64,000 nucleotides of DNA. It comes from Shewanella marinintestina. GTDB taxonomy: Bacteria; Pseudomonadota; Gammaproteobacteria; Enterobacterales; Shewanellaceae. The stretch covers positions 1 to 64,000 of the forward strand of contig NZ_JAKILC010000012.1 in assembly GCF_023283845.1 (NCBI RefSeq), in the 5' to 3' direction. Shown in pieces: positions 47,274-56,756 of this stretch (position 1 is its first letter; each line of letters starts with the position of its first letter). The position numbers and the translations under genes were made by a program. Below the pieces are notes generated by a model that saw only the letters and a list, made by a program, of their open reading frames with translations, searched no databases and had not been told where the DNA came from.

Positions 47274-47322
47274 AGAGCGCTAAGTTAAGAGCCATCAGCG
47301 AATAGATAGCCATCAGCGAATA
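47259..47322 (+). repeat. partial tandem copies of the liuE 3' end
   Basis: GCCATCAGCGAATA occurs at 47259-47272 (the end of liuE, including its stop), 47291-47304 and 47309-47322. The surrounding TAAGTTA is also repeated, at 47281-47287 and again at 47331-47337. These copies are non-coding duplications just after a stop codon, as with the 155-bp array at 10298. Confidence 0.85.
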
Positions 47323-47403
47323 AAGCGCACTAAGTTAATAAACAGCAGAACTTAAAATCTAGGGCCTAGCATCTAGCATTGACAGAATATGGAGAGAACA
47401 ATA

Positions 47404-48132
47404 ATGGCAGGACTAAATCAAGGGCTTAATAAAGTAGTCAGTAGTTATGAAGAAGCACTCGCAGGCTTAAGTAACGACATGACCGTTATGGTCGGTGGTT
47501 TTGGCTTGTGCGGTATACCTGAAGGCTTAATCGCACAAATGGTCAAAACTGGTGTCACCGGACTTACCGCCATCTCAAATAATGCCGGCGTCGATGACTT
47601 TGGTTTAGGTCTGTTATTAAAGAGCCGTCAAATCGATACCATGATCGCCTCATACGTGGGTGAAAACGCTACCTTTGAACAGCAAATGTTATCGGGCGAG
47701 CTTAACGTTATCTTGACTCCCCAAGGTACTTTAGCTGAAAAAATTCGTGCAGGTGGCGCTGGTATTCCTGCATTCTTTACTGCAACAGGTTACGGAACCC
47801 CCGTTGCAGAAGGTAAAGAAACCCGTGAAATCGACGGGCGTTACTACGTATTAGAGCCAGCACTAAAAGCCGACTTTGCCTTAGTACGTGCATGGAAAGC
47901 TGACACTATGGGTAACTTAGTATTTCGTAAAACGGCGGCTAACTTTAACCCTATGATGGCAACCGCAGGCAAGATAACTGTGGTAGAAGCTGAACATATC
48001 GTGCAGCCCGGTGAACTGGATCCTGACCATATTCATACGCCTGGCATTTACGTTAATCGCATCATCCAAGGTAAGTTTGAAAAACGTATTGAGCAGCGCA
48101 CCGTAAAACCAACCACAGCAGACAAAGCATAA
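47404..48132 (+). CDS. 3-oxoacid (succinyl-CoA:acetoacetate) CoA-transferase, subunit A
   Basis: The start at 47404 has GGAGAG seven nucleotides upstream; an in-frame ATG at 47389 is possible. The 242-residue subunit A has the glycine-rich [16 protein letters not shown] (near 29-44) and [45 protein letters not shown] (near 86-128). In this operon, downstream of HMG-CoA lyase, it should activate acetoacetate by transferring CoA from succinyl-CoA, closing leucine degradation. It precedes the B subunit by 12 nt. Confidence 0.93.
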   Translation: MAGLNQGLNKVVSSYEEALAGLSNDMTVMVGGFGLCGIPEGLIAQMVKTGVTGLTAISNNAGVDDFGLGLLLKSRQIDTMIASYVGENATFEQQMLSGELNVILTPQGTLAEKIRAGGAGIPAFFTATGYGTPVAEGKETREIDGRYYVLEPALKADFALVRAWKADTMGNLVFRKTAANFNPMMATAGKITVVEAEHIVQPGELDPDHIHTPGIYVNRIIQGKFEKRIEQRTVKPTTADKA

Positions 48133-48144
48133 GGAGGCAACACC

Positions 48145-48801
48145 ATGGCATTATCAAGAGAACAACTGGCACAACGTGTTGCTAAAGAACTGCAAGATGG
48201 CTTTTACGTCAATTTAGGTATTGGTATTCCAACTTTAGTGGCCAACTACATCCCTGAAGGCATTGAAGTGATGCTGCAATCGGAAAATGGTTTATTAGGT
48301 ATGGGGGAATTTCCTACTGAAGAAACCATCGATGCTGACTTAATCAATGCTGGCAAGCAAACGGTTACTGCGGTTGATGGCGCATCGTTTTTCTCGTCAG
48401 CAGAAAGCTTTGCCATGATCCGTGGCGGCCATGTAGATTTAACCGTGCTTGGCGCATTTGAAGTCGATGAGCAAGGCTCAATCGCCTCTTGGATGATCCC
48501 AGGCAAATTAATAAAAGGCATGGGCGGCGCAATGGACTTAGTGGCAGGCGCCGACAATATTATTGTCACCATGATGCACGCCGACAAAAAAGGTAACTCT
48601 AAGCTGCTACCAAAATGTGAACTACCTTTAACAGGCTTTGGTTGTATCAAACGCGTACTAACCGACTTAGCCTTTATGGAAATTAAAGATGGCGCATTTC
48701 ATCTTCTAGAACGTGCACCAGGCGTATCGGTAGAAGAAATCGTCTCTAAAACCGCAGGTAAACTCGTGGTGCCAGAGCATGTGCCAGAGATGACATTTTA
48801 G
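48145..48801 (+). CDS. 3-oxoacid (succinyl-CoA:acetoacetate) CoA-transferase, subunit B
   Basis: The 218-residue subunit B starts behind AAGGAGG. The catalytic Glu is in SENGLLGMGEFPTEE (near 51-65), the residue that forms the CoA-thioester intermediate. GGAMDLVAGA and the C-terminal APGVSVEEIVSKTAGKLVVPEHVPEM follow, as in ScoB/AtoA. It forms the heteromeric enzyme with the subunit A gene immediately upstream and ends at a terminator. Confidence 0.94.
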   Translation: MALSREQLAQRVAKELQDGFYVNLGIGIPTLVANYIPEGIEVMLQSENGLLGMGEFPTEETIDADLINAGKQTVTAVDGASFFSSAESFAMIRGGHVDLTVLGAFEVDEQGSIASWMIPGKLIKGMGGAMDLVAGADNIIVTMMHADKKGNSKLLPKCELPLTGFGCIKRVLTDLAFMEIKDGAFHLLERAPGVSVEEIVSKTAGKLVVPEHVPEMTF

Positions 48802-48821
48802 TCTCTAAACGTATTCTAAAT

Positions 48822-48850
48822 AAAAAACGCAGCCCTAGAGCTGCGTTTTT
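48822..48850. terminator. terminator at the end of the liu operon
   Basis: AAAAAACGCAGC pairs with GCTGCGTTTTT over a CCTAGA loop, with A and T tracts. It is between the convergent CoA-transferase and OsmC genes, so it can work in both directions. Confidence 0.9.
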
Positions 48851-48959
48851 ATTTATTTGAGCTGATCCATAGAAATCAGCAAAAAAATTAGTCAAAGCTT
48901 ATTATTAACGCTAACAGGCTAAACAATTCTAACCAGACATCGAGCAATATTAATTTGTA

Positions 48960-49361
48960 TTAGTTAGGTAATACCTCAACCGAGAAACTAACCTTGATTG
49001 CCGGCTTAAGCATCAAACACACATGGCAATACTGATTAATCGCCTGTTCAGCGGCTCTTTCTAACTCAGCAACCGAAATCCCCTCTCCTTTAGCTGTAAA
49101 GTGCAAATTAACACTTTGATAAAGTCTCGGCTCAGTTTGTGTTAGCGTGTAAGTCAGATGATTATTTAGGCTTTCTAGCTGCGCCTGTTTGTCTTTAAAA
49201 TACTGCATCACATCGGTAGCACTGCATGAGCCTAGCGCTGATAGCAGCACTTCTGTAGGACAGGGGGCAACTTCATTTTCAGCATCGATAATAATGCTAA
49301 ACCCGTTGCTAGTAGTCACTTTAAATTGACAATCTTTTTGCCAATCAACTTTGATACTCAT
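48960..49361 (-). CDS. OsmC/Ohr-family peroxiredoxin-like protein (YhfA-type)
   Basis: The 133-residue protein has the OsmC-fold motifs CPTEVLLSALGSCSATDVMQYF (near 34-55) and INQYCHVCLMLKPAIKVSFSVEV (near 109-131). The redox Cys in each (GSC; YCHVC) fits the pair used by OsmC/Ohr proteins to reduce organic hydroperoxides. It resembles the less well characterised YhfA subgroup. Single gene, convergent with the CoA-transferase operon. Confidence 0.87.
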   Translation of the reverse strand: MSIKVDWQKDCQFKVTTSNGFSIIIDAENEVAPCPTEVLLSALGSCSATDVMQYFKDKQAQLESLNNHLTYTLTQTEPRLYQSVNLHFTAKGEGISVAELERAAEQAINQYCHVCLMLKPAIKVSFSVEVLPN

Positions 49362-49403
49362 GGCTTTCCTTAAATGTGTTACTGATGAATTTAGACAAAA
49401 AAA

Positions 49404-49805
49404 CTACTGATTCACTGTTGCGACCGACTTGCTAACCGCAGTATCTGTCTCATTAGTTACAAGTTTAGTCGTATTCACTTCACAGTCATAAGCGTTAGCA
49501 ATCATTGTCACAGAGCCTGTAAAACCAAGCGGCTTATACAAATAGATAGTATCTGCTTCTAATTTAGCCGCCTTAATGCGCATCTCGTTTAATGTGCCCC
49601 AAACCATATCTTTATCAGCATGCAGCCAATAGTCATAGAAATGACCTTGTGAACCAATCACAGTGCCTTTGTGGTCGCAGCCAACGAGTGCATCAGTATC
49701 ATCCCATAACACTTTGACAGTGTTAGATTCAGCGGTTGGAAAGGTAATGCAAGCGGAGAGACTAGAGCACATTAGGCCGATAGCGGCCAGTTTTACGAAT
49801 TTCAT
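49404..49805 (-). CDS. DUF4156-type small lipoprotein
   Basis: The lipobox LSACITFP puts Cys near residue 19 of this protein of about 133 residues. The following domain is rich in beta strands and carries two further Cys (LVGCDHKG and NAYDCEVN) that may form a disulfide. The start is uncertain: a TTG at 49814 or the ATG at 49805. KAAKLEADTIYLYKP and the second half resemble DUF4156 lipoproteins. Location in the envelope is inferred; function unknown. Confidence 0.78.
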   Translation of the reverse strand: MKFVKLAAIGLMCSSLSACITFPTAESNTVKVLWDDTDALVGCDHKGTVIGSQGHFYDYWLHADKDMVWGTLNEMRIKAAKLEADTIYLYKPLGFTGSVTMIANAYDCEVNTTKLVTNETDTAVSKSVATVNQ

Positions 49806-50125
49806 GATGGACAATCAAAATTAAAAAGGAGGCGATAATATAGCCTTTATAACTTTAAAAGAATCTATCTAGCTCACATATTCAATTCAAACAACTCTAT
49901 ATAAAGTGATGATAGCGCTCCGAAGTTAACGCCATTCATGAAATACTGGCGTATACCTGATTGGAAAAGCATATTCTACAACATTAATAATCATCACATT
50001 TTGCCCTCTCCTAAAACCACTTGTAAGTAAAATGTAAAAAATATCAGCCTTTTGCTTTTGACAACATAGAGCTAGCGACTACATTTTACATATAACTAAA
50101 CCCTTATTTAAAGGATGAACTCCAA
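49806..50125 (+). promoter_or_regulatory. nrfA promoter region
   Basis: No gene is present. An inverted pair AAAATGTA (50029-50036) / TACATTTT (50080-50087) flanks TTGACA at 50057-50062, a possible -35. I see no perfect FNR or CRP palindrome here, so the anaerobic activator site remains to be found. The start codon follows AAAGGATGA. Confidence 0.45.
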
Positions 50126-51508
50126 ATGAACGCACACAAAATGCCTCTGATTATAGGAGCTTGCATAGGTTTGATGAGCCTAAATGCTACTGCAAACTCC
50201 AACCCAGCTGACAATTCCCAATATGAGAAACGATTCCCTAAACAATACCAAAGCTGGCAAAAGACAGCAGAAAGTAAAGATGTGACGGACGCGTTAGCAG
50301 ATGATCCAAACTTAGTTATTTTGTGGGCGGGCTACGGCTTTTCTAAAGACTACAATGCCCCACGTGGACACCAATATGTGATTACCGATCTAAGAAATAC
50401 CCTTCGCACAGGTGCACCAATGACAGAGGATGAAGGCCCTATGCCTATGGCTTGTTGGAGTTGTAAAAGCCCTGATGTGCCACGAGTTATTGAGGAACAA
50501 GGTGAAGCTGAATACTTTAAAGGTAAGTGGGCTAAAGGCGGCCCTGAGATAGTGCACGTATTAGGTTGTGCAGATTGCCATAAGCCAGGCACACCAAAAC
50601 TGAGAATTGCTAGACCCTTCGCTGAACGCGCCTTTGCTTCGTTAGGCACACCATTTGATAAAGCAGATAAAAGCCAAAAACAGAACATGGTCTGTGGTCA
50701 GTGCCACGTTGAATACTATTTTGAGAAAAATGAAGAGCATCCAAATTGGGTTAAATTCCCATGGGATGGCGGCACGTCAGTAGAAGCAATGGAAGCCTAC
50801 TATGACAAGCTGAAATTTAAAGATTGGACTCATCAATTATCTAAAGCGCCAATGCTAAAAGCGCAGCACCCAGGTTACGAAACCACAGCCAAAGGCTTGC
50901 ATGGTGATATGGGGGTCTCTTGTACCGACTGCCATATGCCACGTGTCACTAATGCTGAAGGTAAAGAATACACAGATCATAACGTCGGAAGCCCGTTCGA
51001 TCAGTTTGAATTTACTTGCGCCAACTGTCATGACCAAACTAAAGATCAAATGAAAGCGCTGGTTCAAACCAATAAAGACCAGGTAAATAAACTAAAGCTA
51101 CAGGCTGAAGATGAACTAGTTAAAGCTCACTTTGAAGCAGCAGCGGCTTGGAAAGCTGGTGCTAATGAGGAAAAAATGGCTGCAGCTCTTACTGATATTC
51201 GTCACGCGCAATGGCGCTGGGACTTTGCAATTGCTTCACATGGCATAGCGGCACATGCACCTGAAGAAGGTATTCGCATCCTTAAAACATCACTTGAGAA
51301 ATCAGCTGAAGCTCGTAAAAAACTAGCTGAAATTCTTAACTCTCAAGGTGTTGTATCGACAGTCGCGATTCCAGACATCTCGACTAAAGAAAAAGCTCAA
51401 GCAGTATTAGGCATGGATATGGATAAGATGCGCGCCGATAAAGCCATCTTTATCGAAAAAGTGGTCCCTAAATGGGAAGCTGAATATAAAGCGGAGAATG
51501 GCGGATAA
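50126..51508 (+). CDS. nrfA: pentaheme cytochrome c552 nitrite reductase (ammonia-forming)
   Basis: The 460-residue precursor has a signal peptide ([23 protein letters not shown]). Heme 1 uses the Lys-ligated C-x-x-C-K in CWSCKSPD (near 109), the catalytic site. CxxCH sites follow: CADCHK, CGQCHV, CTDCHM and CANCHD. Further conserved residues lie near [14 protein letters not shown] and HGDMGVSC. Periplasmic; it reduces nitrite to ammonium with six electrons. No nrfBCD genes follow; in Shewanella the electrons come from the membrane tetraheme CymA. It ends with a terminator. Confidence 0.96.
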   Translation: MNAHKMPLIIGACIGLMSLNATANSNPADNSQYEKRFPKQYQSWQKTAESKDVTDALADDPNLVILWAGYGFSKDYNAPRGHQYVITDLRNTLRTGAPMTEDEGPMPMACWSCKSPDVPRVIEEQGEAEYFKGKWAKGGPEIVHVLGCADCHKPGTPKLRIARPFAERAFASLGTPFDKADKSQKQNMVCGQCHVEYYFEKNEEHPNWVKFPWDGGTSVEAMEAYYDKLKFKDWTHQLSKAPMLKAQHPGYETTAKGLHGDMGVSCTDCHMPRVTNAEGKEYTDHNVGSPFDQFEFTCANCHDQTKDQMKALVQTNKDQVNKLKLQAEDELVKAHFEAAAAWKAGANEEKMAAALTDIRHAQWRWDFAIASHGIAAHAPEEGIRILKTSLEKSAEARKKLAEILNSQGVVSTVAIPDISTKEKAQAVLGMDMDKMRADKAIFIEKVVPKWEAEYKAENGG

Positions 51509-51578
51509 AAAGTATATAACTGTGGTTAAGGCCGTTAGATTTAAATCGCATGTTTTAATCTTAAGGTGAATACAAATC

Positions 51579-51606
51579 AAAACCGGGAAATTATTTCCCG
51601 GTTTTA
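51579..51606 (+). terminator. terminator of nrfA
   Basis: AAAACCGGGAAAT pairs perfectly with ATTTCCCGGTTTT around a single T, 70 bp after the nrfA stop. Confidence 0.9.
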
Positions 51607-52052
51607 ATTGCGTTCTTTGCCACCTTTGCTCACTTTCAATGTGTTTTTCAATAATCTAGACTTATAGCCTCACTGGCAGATAAATCTCATATCAAACATC
51701 CGCTAACGAAAATGGCAAAACCTCACGAGTCATTCCGACTCAGTTTTTCGATGATTATGTAAACTGACAAGCCTAACTAACTATTTTATTTGATTAATTT
51801 TATTGCGTCTTTTTTTTGGCTCTTTAAAACACAGCTTTAGTAAATATTAACCTCAAACTTTTTTACCTTATAAAATCATGGACTTAAGCATTAGCCACCC
51901 AAGTGTTTGTTATCCAATATTTCACGTATCAATGAGTCAATAAATTGTCACGAAATAAACGATTAATTCTTATACATCAACAACTTATTGCAAACCCACC
52001 ACTAAAGTGTATTCTCTCTCCGCTGGAAATATCCATGTGCATGAAAATATAG
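51607..52052. other. gene-free leader upstream of the riboswitch
   Basis: No gene is visible in this AT-rich stretch between nrfA's terminator and the riboswitch. The promoter for the protease must lie in its right part, as the aptamer must be transcribed; I cannot place it with confidence. Confidence 0.45.
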
Positions 52053-52128
52053 ATAAAGGCAAACCAGTAGAAATGCTGGGACGCAAAGCTTCCGGTCTAA
52101 GGGTTAGCCTAAGATAGCGGGGATGCCA
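52053..52128 (+). ncRNA. c-di-GMP-I (GEMM-I) riboswitch aptamer
   Basis: The conserved GEMM-I blocks are in order: AAGGCAAACC (52057-52065), the GAAA tetraloop hairpin CCAGTAGAAATGCTGG (52064-52079), GGACGCAAAGC (52078-52088), TTCCGGTCTAAG and ATAGCGGGGATGCC (52114-52127), where the terminal GCC closes P1 with GGC. Sequence and spacing match the Vibrio-type aptamer. It lies about 130 nt before the start of a secreted metalloprotease. A downstream strand (52219-52229) can pair with the aptamer's 5' strand, giving a switch. Confidence 0.95.
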
Positions 52129-52218
52129 AATAACCTACAGTCAACTCTTATTTATCAGTTTAAGAACATACTCTTAGCGGCTGAAAATTAACACTGGCTG
52201 GATATTAGCTTATGCTTT

Positions 52219-52253
52219 GTTTGCCTTATTGAATACTGAAAACTCAATAAGGA
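52219..52253 (+). promoter_or_regulatory. ribosome-binding-site hairpin and anti-sequestering strand of the riboswitch
   Basis: CCTTATTGA (52224-52232) pairs with TCAATAAGG (52244-52252), which contains the AAGGA ribosome-binding site, six nucleotides before ATG 52260. Overlapping it, GTTTGCCTTAT (52219-52229) is complementary to ATAAAGGCAAAC (52053-52064) of the aptamer with one bulged A. The two pairings exclude each other. Ligand-bound aptamer should leave the hairpin to form and hide the site; free aptamer can release it. Confidence 0.75.
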
Positions 52254-52259
52254 ATACCA

Positions 52260-55200
52260 ATGAAATTAAAAACCTTAGCACTCACCATAAGCACCCTGCT
52301 TATGGGAATGAATACCGCAACCAGTGCAACATCCGCTCTACCGACTAGTGTCGAGCAGATGCAGCAAATGCAGCGACAAGTTCAAGCGAGAGTTAACGAA
52401 GTTAGAGCCTTAGCAAAAGACCCAGCTAATCTGGAAGTCATCAATGGCAAGACACATCTAAAGTATGGTGACTTTCTTTACGATTTGAGCCCAGATGGCA
52501 ATCCGATGTTTTTCCCATTTATTGCTGGTAATGAATATGCCGATAATTCTGCAACTGCCATGTTTGATTTCGTTAATGGCCAGTGGAAACTTATCAATGA
52601 GTGGGATGGGGTCTTCATTTACCACGACCAATTTGGGCATAATTACCTAGAAGAAAACAAACAGTGCAATGTCAGATACCTAGCAGGTAATGACACTGAT
52701 ACTCTGGTTTCTGTCGCAACCAAAAACTGTCAGACATACGACACAGCCACCAGCAAGGCTCATGGCTTCATCGATGGCTTAGACGTCGTGAACCATCTAT
52801 CAGGAGACTTTCAGGCTCAAGTCAGGTTTATTCAAAACCAAACAGCCGATGCTTACGGCAATGACAGTAAAGAGCAGCAACGAGTGGTTAGCCAGCGTGA
52901 AGCCTTGCTCGTGATCACGCCAGAACACGGCCACGATCCAAAGATGCTGGAGCTGAAAATTAGCAACCATGGTGAGCTTATCGACACCATAGTTATGACC
53001 CCACCACAACAAATATTAAAGTCGGATCGCTCTGTCATTGATGATCGTGATGATGTGATGTACTCGAAGCATTCATACACAGCGGTACTGCCTTGGCATG
53101 TGATGGAAAAAGGCTTAAGTCTGACTATCGATACTTGGGAAGGTACTCAAGGTGTCCTAAGTGAAGACCAAATCGAGTTCGGCGCACCTAGCCATATTGA
53201 GTTTCCAATGATCCGTATTGGTATGTTAACTCAGCCTCAATCTATCAAACATTTGGAGCAAGATACTGCCCACTACACCTCGCAGTTATTCCAGCGTTAC
53301 CCTGTTGCATCGATGACGGTACGTCCTTACGCGCCGGTTTATCTCGACAAAGTGGTAATGGCCGATGGCCGCGTTAAAGAGAATTACAGTGAATATGATG
53401 CTGGAGTTTACGCTAGCGACATGAACAATGAAATTGCCGCCTCTCTTATTACCTTAGGGATCTCAAATGCCAACTATGGCCTAGCAAGCTCAGCGCCTAC
53501 GGTATGGTATGCCAATTACTTCCCGCAAATCGGCATAATGCACTCTATTGGCCGCTATAAAAACAGTAAAGGCCAAATCCAAGATATCGCCCACGGTTTG
53601 TTAGCTGGCACCGGCTACGTGCAGTTACTTGACAGTATCTATAACGAAGCGACTCATGAAATCGGCCACGCTCTTGGCTTGCCAGACTACAATGGTGGCT
53701 CAGAAAATCTAACCCACCATCAAAACTCAGGTTGGGGATACGATGCTTACAGCGGCGTAATGACCGATAATCTTAATTGGCATAATCTAGTCGATGGTGA
53801 TTACGGCTATGGCGGCATAATGGTGACGCCATTTAACGATAAGTATGCCTATGGTTCTGACTCTATGGGCGGTGGTAATTTCGATTCAAGCACATCTGTC
53901 TATCCACACTTTACCTCCTATGGCTCTAAGGCAATGCAACACTTCCTAGAGCAAAGAAACTACCTAGATTTAGACTTCCCGACAGGCTATGCCCATTGGG
54001 ATAATGACAGTCAAACGATGCAGGGCGTTGCTGATAGCACTAACCCACTACCAACCAAGCAGGCGGTTGATATCATTACTGTCGTCGGTTACTACGACCC
54101 GATGAAGGAAAACACCAGCTATATTTACCCTGAAATGTACAGTAGCCACGGTAATATTTTCGATTACCCAGCCCCGACTCTGGGCCAATGCTGGGCAACA
54201 GTCACTTATGCTAATCACGCAACAGATGTATTCGGTCTCATTGGTCATCGACAAAAGTTGGATTGGAGCAATAAATTACATATCAACTTAGCACGTGACC
54301 GCAACCCTGAGTCTGTGGCAGTGAGTTGCCCTGAGCAAGATCCAAGACAAATTGTACACGCACAAGTTCTGCAAGAGAGTGGTCAATCTCGCTTCTTTAC
54401 ATGGGGCGACAATAACCGACAAGGTACCCCGGGCGATGTGTTCGAATATCACCGTGGTGGTGATATTGAGTACTACCGTTTAAAAACCACTTCATATTGG
54501 TATTTCCCTGAATCGGGTCAATCGAATCACCAATGGCAGTTTATGGGGTACCTAACCGATTTAGTCAACGAGCGCTTTGCTCACCTTAGCTATGATGATT
54601 TTGGCATTGTTGAAGTCGATAGCCGTATTTTCAATACTCATCCTCAAGAACCAGCCAAGGCTGTGACGGTAGGTAAAGATCACGGATATCGAGCTGCGAT
54701 TGACACTCGACCAGAGCTGGTTGATAACCAAGCGTTAAGCGCTTTAGATTTTACCACCGTAGCGGAATTTGATACTTGGATGGCAGATAACTACGGTAGT
54801 AAAGTTCTTAACAACGGCGTCACCTTAGCCTCAGAAAAAGTCGGTGCCTTGTATGTTAATCCTAATCAAGTAACTGGCAGCCGAGATTACTGGTTAAAGA
54901 AAACCATCGCCATGAGTGCGATTCCACATTCACCTCAAAGCAATGATGACTGGAAGTACTTAGGCTCTGCGGCCGCTTTCGTTAATATGAACTTTAACCC
55001 TATTACACTCGATCGCAGTAACTCTTCAGTCGATGATAAAATCTTGACCTACTTCGCACAGGAAAAGCTACTCAATTGGGATGAGCGAACCAGCACTCAC
55101 TGGGGCTTGCTTGAAAATGCCGTTTTTGCTTCAGAGCCAAAGGGGGACGAAACCAAACAGTACTTCATCCAAAAGCGTCCAGGACAAGGCGGTGCGTTCC

Positions 55201-55511
55201 CTACCGATAAACAATCAAATACTGATTGGCATTACCTAGGCGACGAAACCAGTATCGAAGCGGATATTGCCGAGCTAAATAGTAATCAAAGTTTATTCGA
55301 GCAACGTCTACTCGCTTGGTATAAGCAAGAGCAAATCGGTCAATGGGGAAGTGACGGTCAATATGGCATCGTTGGTGATGTTTACGAGTATGACTTTGAT
55401 GGTAAAATCCATTATTACCGATTGAAAACAGGTTGGTATTCTTACTTCCCTCACCCAAATCAAGGTGCAGAAGCCAGCGACAAACATTGGCAGTATCTAG
55501 GTCACTTTTAA
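52260..55511 (+). CDS. secreted zinc metalloprotease, M66 (StcE/TagA)-like, with C-terminal repeats
   Basis: The 1083-residue precursor has a signal peptide (MKLKTLALTISTLLMGMNTATSA). An N-terminal region of about 430 residues precedes the zinc site ATHEIGHALGLPDYNGG (His near 466 and 470; H-E-x-x-H-x-x-G-x-x-D). The protein ends in a region (about residues 710-1083) with four related segments ending in W-x-(Y/F)-(L/M)-G: HQWQFMGY, DDWKYLGS, TDWHYLGD and KHWQYLGH. These resemble substrate-binding repeats, and YYRLKT(T/G) is shared by the first and last. It is probably exported by type II secretion and may digest glycoprotein or other surface protein. c-di-GMP is predicted to shut it off. Confidence 0.88.
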   Translation: MKLKTLALTISTLLMGMNTATSATSALPTSVEQMQQMQRQVQARVNEVRALAKDPANLEVINGKTHLKYGDFLYDLSPDGNPMFFPFIAGNEYADNSATAMFDFVNGQWKLINEWDGVFIYHDQFGHNYLEENKQCNVRYLAGNDTDTLVSVATKNCQTYDTATSKAHGFIDGLDVVNHLSGDFQAQVRFIQNQTADAYGNDSKEQQRVVSQREALLVITPEHGHDPKMLELKISNHGELIDTIVMTPPQQILKSDRSVIDDRDDVMYSKHSYTAVLPWHVMEKGLSLTIDTWEGTQGVLSEDQIEFGAPSHIEFPMIRIGMLTQPQSIKHLEQDTAHYTSQLFQRYPVASMTVRPYAPVYLDKVVMADGRVKENYSEYDAGVYASDMNNEIAASLITLGISNANYGLASSAPTVWYANYFPQIGIMHSIGRYKNSKGQIQDIAHGLLAGTGYVQLLDSIYNEATHEIGHALGLPDYNGGSENLTHHQNSGWGYDAYSGVMTDNLNWHNLVDGDYGYGGIMVTPFNDKYAYGSDSMGGGNFDSSTSVYPHFTSYGSKAMQHFLEQRNYLDLDFPTGYAHWDNDSQTMQGVADSTNPLPTKQAVDIITVVGYYDPMKENTSYIYPEMYSSHGNIFDYPAPTLGQCWATVTYANHATDVFGLIGHRQKLDWSNKLHINLARDRNPESVAVSCPEQDPRQIVHAQVLQESGQSRFFTWGDNNRQGTPGDVFEYHRGGDIEYYRLKTTSYWYFPESGQSNHQWQFMGYLTDLVNERFAHLSYDDFGIVEVDSRIFNTHPQEPAKAVTVGKDHGYRAAIDTRPELVDNQALSALDFTTVAEFDTWMADNYGSKVLNNGVTLASEKVGALYVNPNQVTGSRDYWLKKTIAMSAIPHSPQSNDDWKYLGSAAAFVNMNFNPITLDRSNSSVDDKILTYFAQEKLLNWDERTSTHWGLLENAVFASEPKGDETKQYFIQKRPGQGGAFPTDKQSNTDWHYLGDETSIEADIAELNSNQSLFEQRLLAWYKQEQIGQWGSDGQYGIVGDVYEYDFDGKIHYYRLKTGWYSYFPHPNQGAEASDKHWQYLGHF

Positions 55512-55551
55512 TATTAAACAACAATCGATATAAACCTAGAGATTGAATAAT

Positions 55552-55589
55552 ATCCCCTTCAGTTCGCGTGATCTGGAGGGGATTTTTTT
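55552..55589 (+). terminator. terminator of the metalloprotease gene
   Basis: ATCCCCTTCAG pairs with CTGGAGGGGAT around a short loop, followed by a T-run. Confidence 0.87.
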
Positions 55590-55727
55590 AAGCCTGCAAA
55601 TAACAAGAATAAAAGGAGATAAAGGAAAGATCTAACATCAGCCAATGTAAAGGAATGACTAGAAATAAAGCATACCGAGTGTCATTGTCTAAAATTACTC
55701 TAGTTAAACCGACAAAAGGCGCTAACT

Positions 55728-56165
55728 TTGAAAATCGCAATTTCTGGCGAGCAAACCATTTCGGTATTTCAGCTTACAGCAGTGTTCAGCATGTTGTTTG
55801 CTTTGGTAGGCTTTAGCTATAACGTTTGGCGAATGGAAATCACTGAGTATAACAACAATGTACGCTCTGCAAGCTTTGAGCTATTGCTACAATTGTCTGA
55901 GCTCGAATCAATTGTCTATGCCGCCCATTACGATAAAGACCTTGTGCAAGGCAATCCACGTAAAGGTTGGGTAAAAGTAAACCTAATTGCCGATCTCAGT
56001 ATGATCACTGAGCCAGAAATTAGCGCTGCGGCAAAACAGCTTCAACAAAGCTGGCAAACAAATTGGCAAGAATTAGAAAATGATGAAACCAGTGCAGAGG
56101 TCATTGTAAGTAGCATTGATAACACTCGGGCTAAGGTACGTCAGTTACTTAAGCAATTAGAGTAA
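55728..56165 (+). CDS. hypothetical membrane-anchored protein with helical domain
   Basis: A 145-residue frame begins at TTG 55728; no better start codon is seen before the transmembrane helix VFQLTAVFSMLFALVGFSYNVW (residues 12-33). The rest (about 34-145) is a charged, mainly helical periplasmic or cytoplasmic domain rich in Leu/Glu/Gln, ending in ARVRQLLKQLE-like sequence. It resembles no family that I can name. Single gene, unclear promoter. Confidence 0.6.
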   Translation: MKIAISGEQTISVFQLTAVFSMLFALVGFSYNVWRMEITEYNNNVRSASFELLLQLSELESIVYAAHYDKDLVQGNPRKGWVKVNLIADLSMITEPEISAAAKQLQQSWQTNWQELENDETSAEVIVSSIDNTRAKVRQLLKQLE

Positions 56166-56215
56166 CTGACGTCCAATGATAAGCTTAAACTAATCCTTAA
56201 ATTAAGCTTTTAAAG

Positions 56216-56566
56216 CTATGACTTAACCGCTGCCACAAAAGCGATTTCAACAAGATAAGCCGGATCGGCAAGCTCAACCTTTAAACAGGCACGGCTTGGC
56301 GCACAACCTTCTGGTAACCATGCCTGCCATGCTTGATTAAATACCGCGACGTTGGCAAAGTCAGTCACGTAAATAGTCACTGATAGCAAACGCGACTTAT
56401 CGCTACCCACACTAGCTAAAGTCGCTTCGGCTTGAGCAAAAACCTGCTCAGTTTGGCTGAGCATATTGCCTTCAACATCGGCAGCAATTTCAACAAAATG
56501 TACCATGTTATTAAACACGGTCGCATCAGACCAATTTGCACATGGGTTAACGCGTTGAATATCCAT
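56216..56566 (-). CDS. RidA-family protein (YjgF/YER057c/UK114)
   Basis: The protein is 116 residues. It has WSDATVFNNMVHFVEIAADVEGNMLSQTEQVFAQAEATLASVGSDKSRLLSVTIYVTDFANVAVFNQAWQAWL and the conserved Arg in GCAPSRACLKVELADPAYLVEIAFVAA (near 93-113). It lacks the canonical N-terminal loop (YSQA) of RidA, so it belongs to a divergent branch (Rid4-7 type). Reactive enamine/imine deamination is known for RidA itself; the activity of this branch is uncertain. Confidence 0.87.
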   Translation of the reverse strand: MDIQRVNPCANWSDATVFNNMVHFVEIAADVEGNMLSQTEQVFAQAEATLASVGSDKSRLLSVTIYVTDFANVAVFNQAWQAWLPEGCAPSRACLKVELADPAYLVEIAFVAAVKS

Positions 56567-56756
56567 TGGGGAACCTTAAAAGTCATGGTGATAGAAGCCG
56601 AATTTTAACAGAAATGTGCCGCAGACCTAGTGAATTTAGCATCTTAATCCGATAATGCTGCACTAAGCACATCGGGCTAATTGCCAAAATGCTAAACTAC
56701 TTCATAAGCTTGGTTTCGCCTCAATCATGAGGCTGTTTAGACGAGACTTTATTAAG

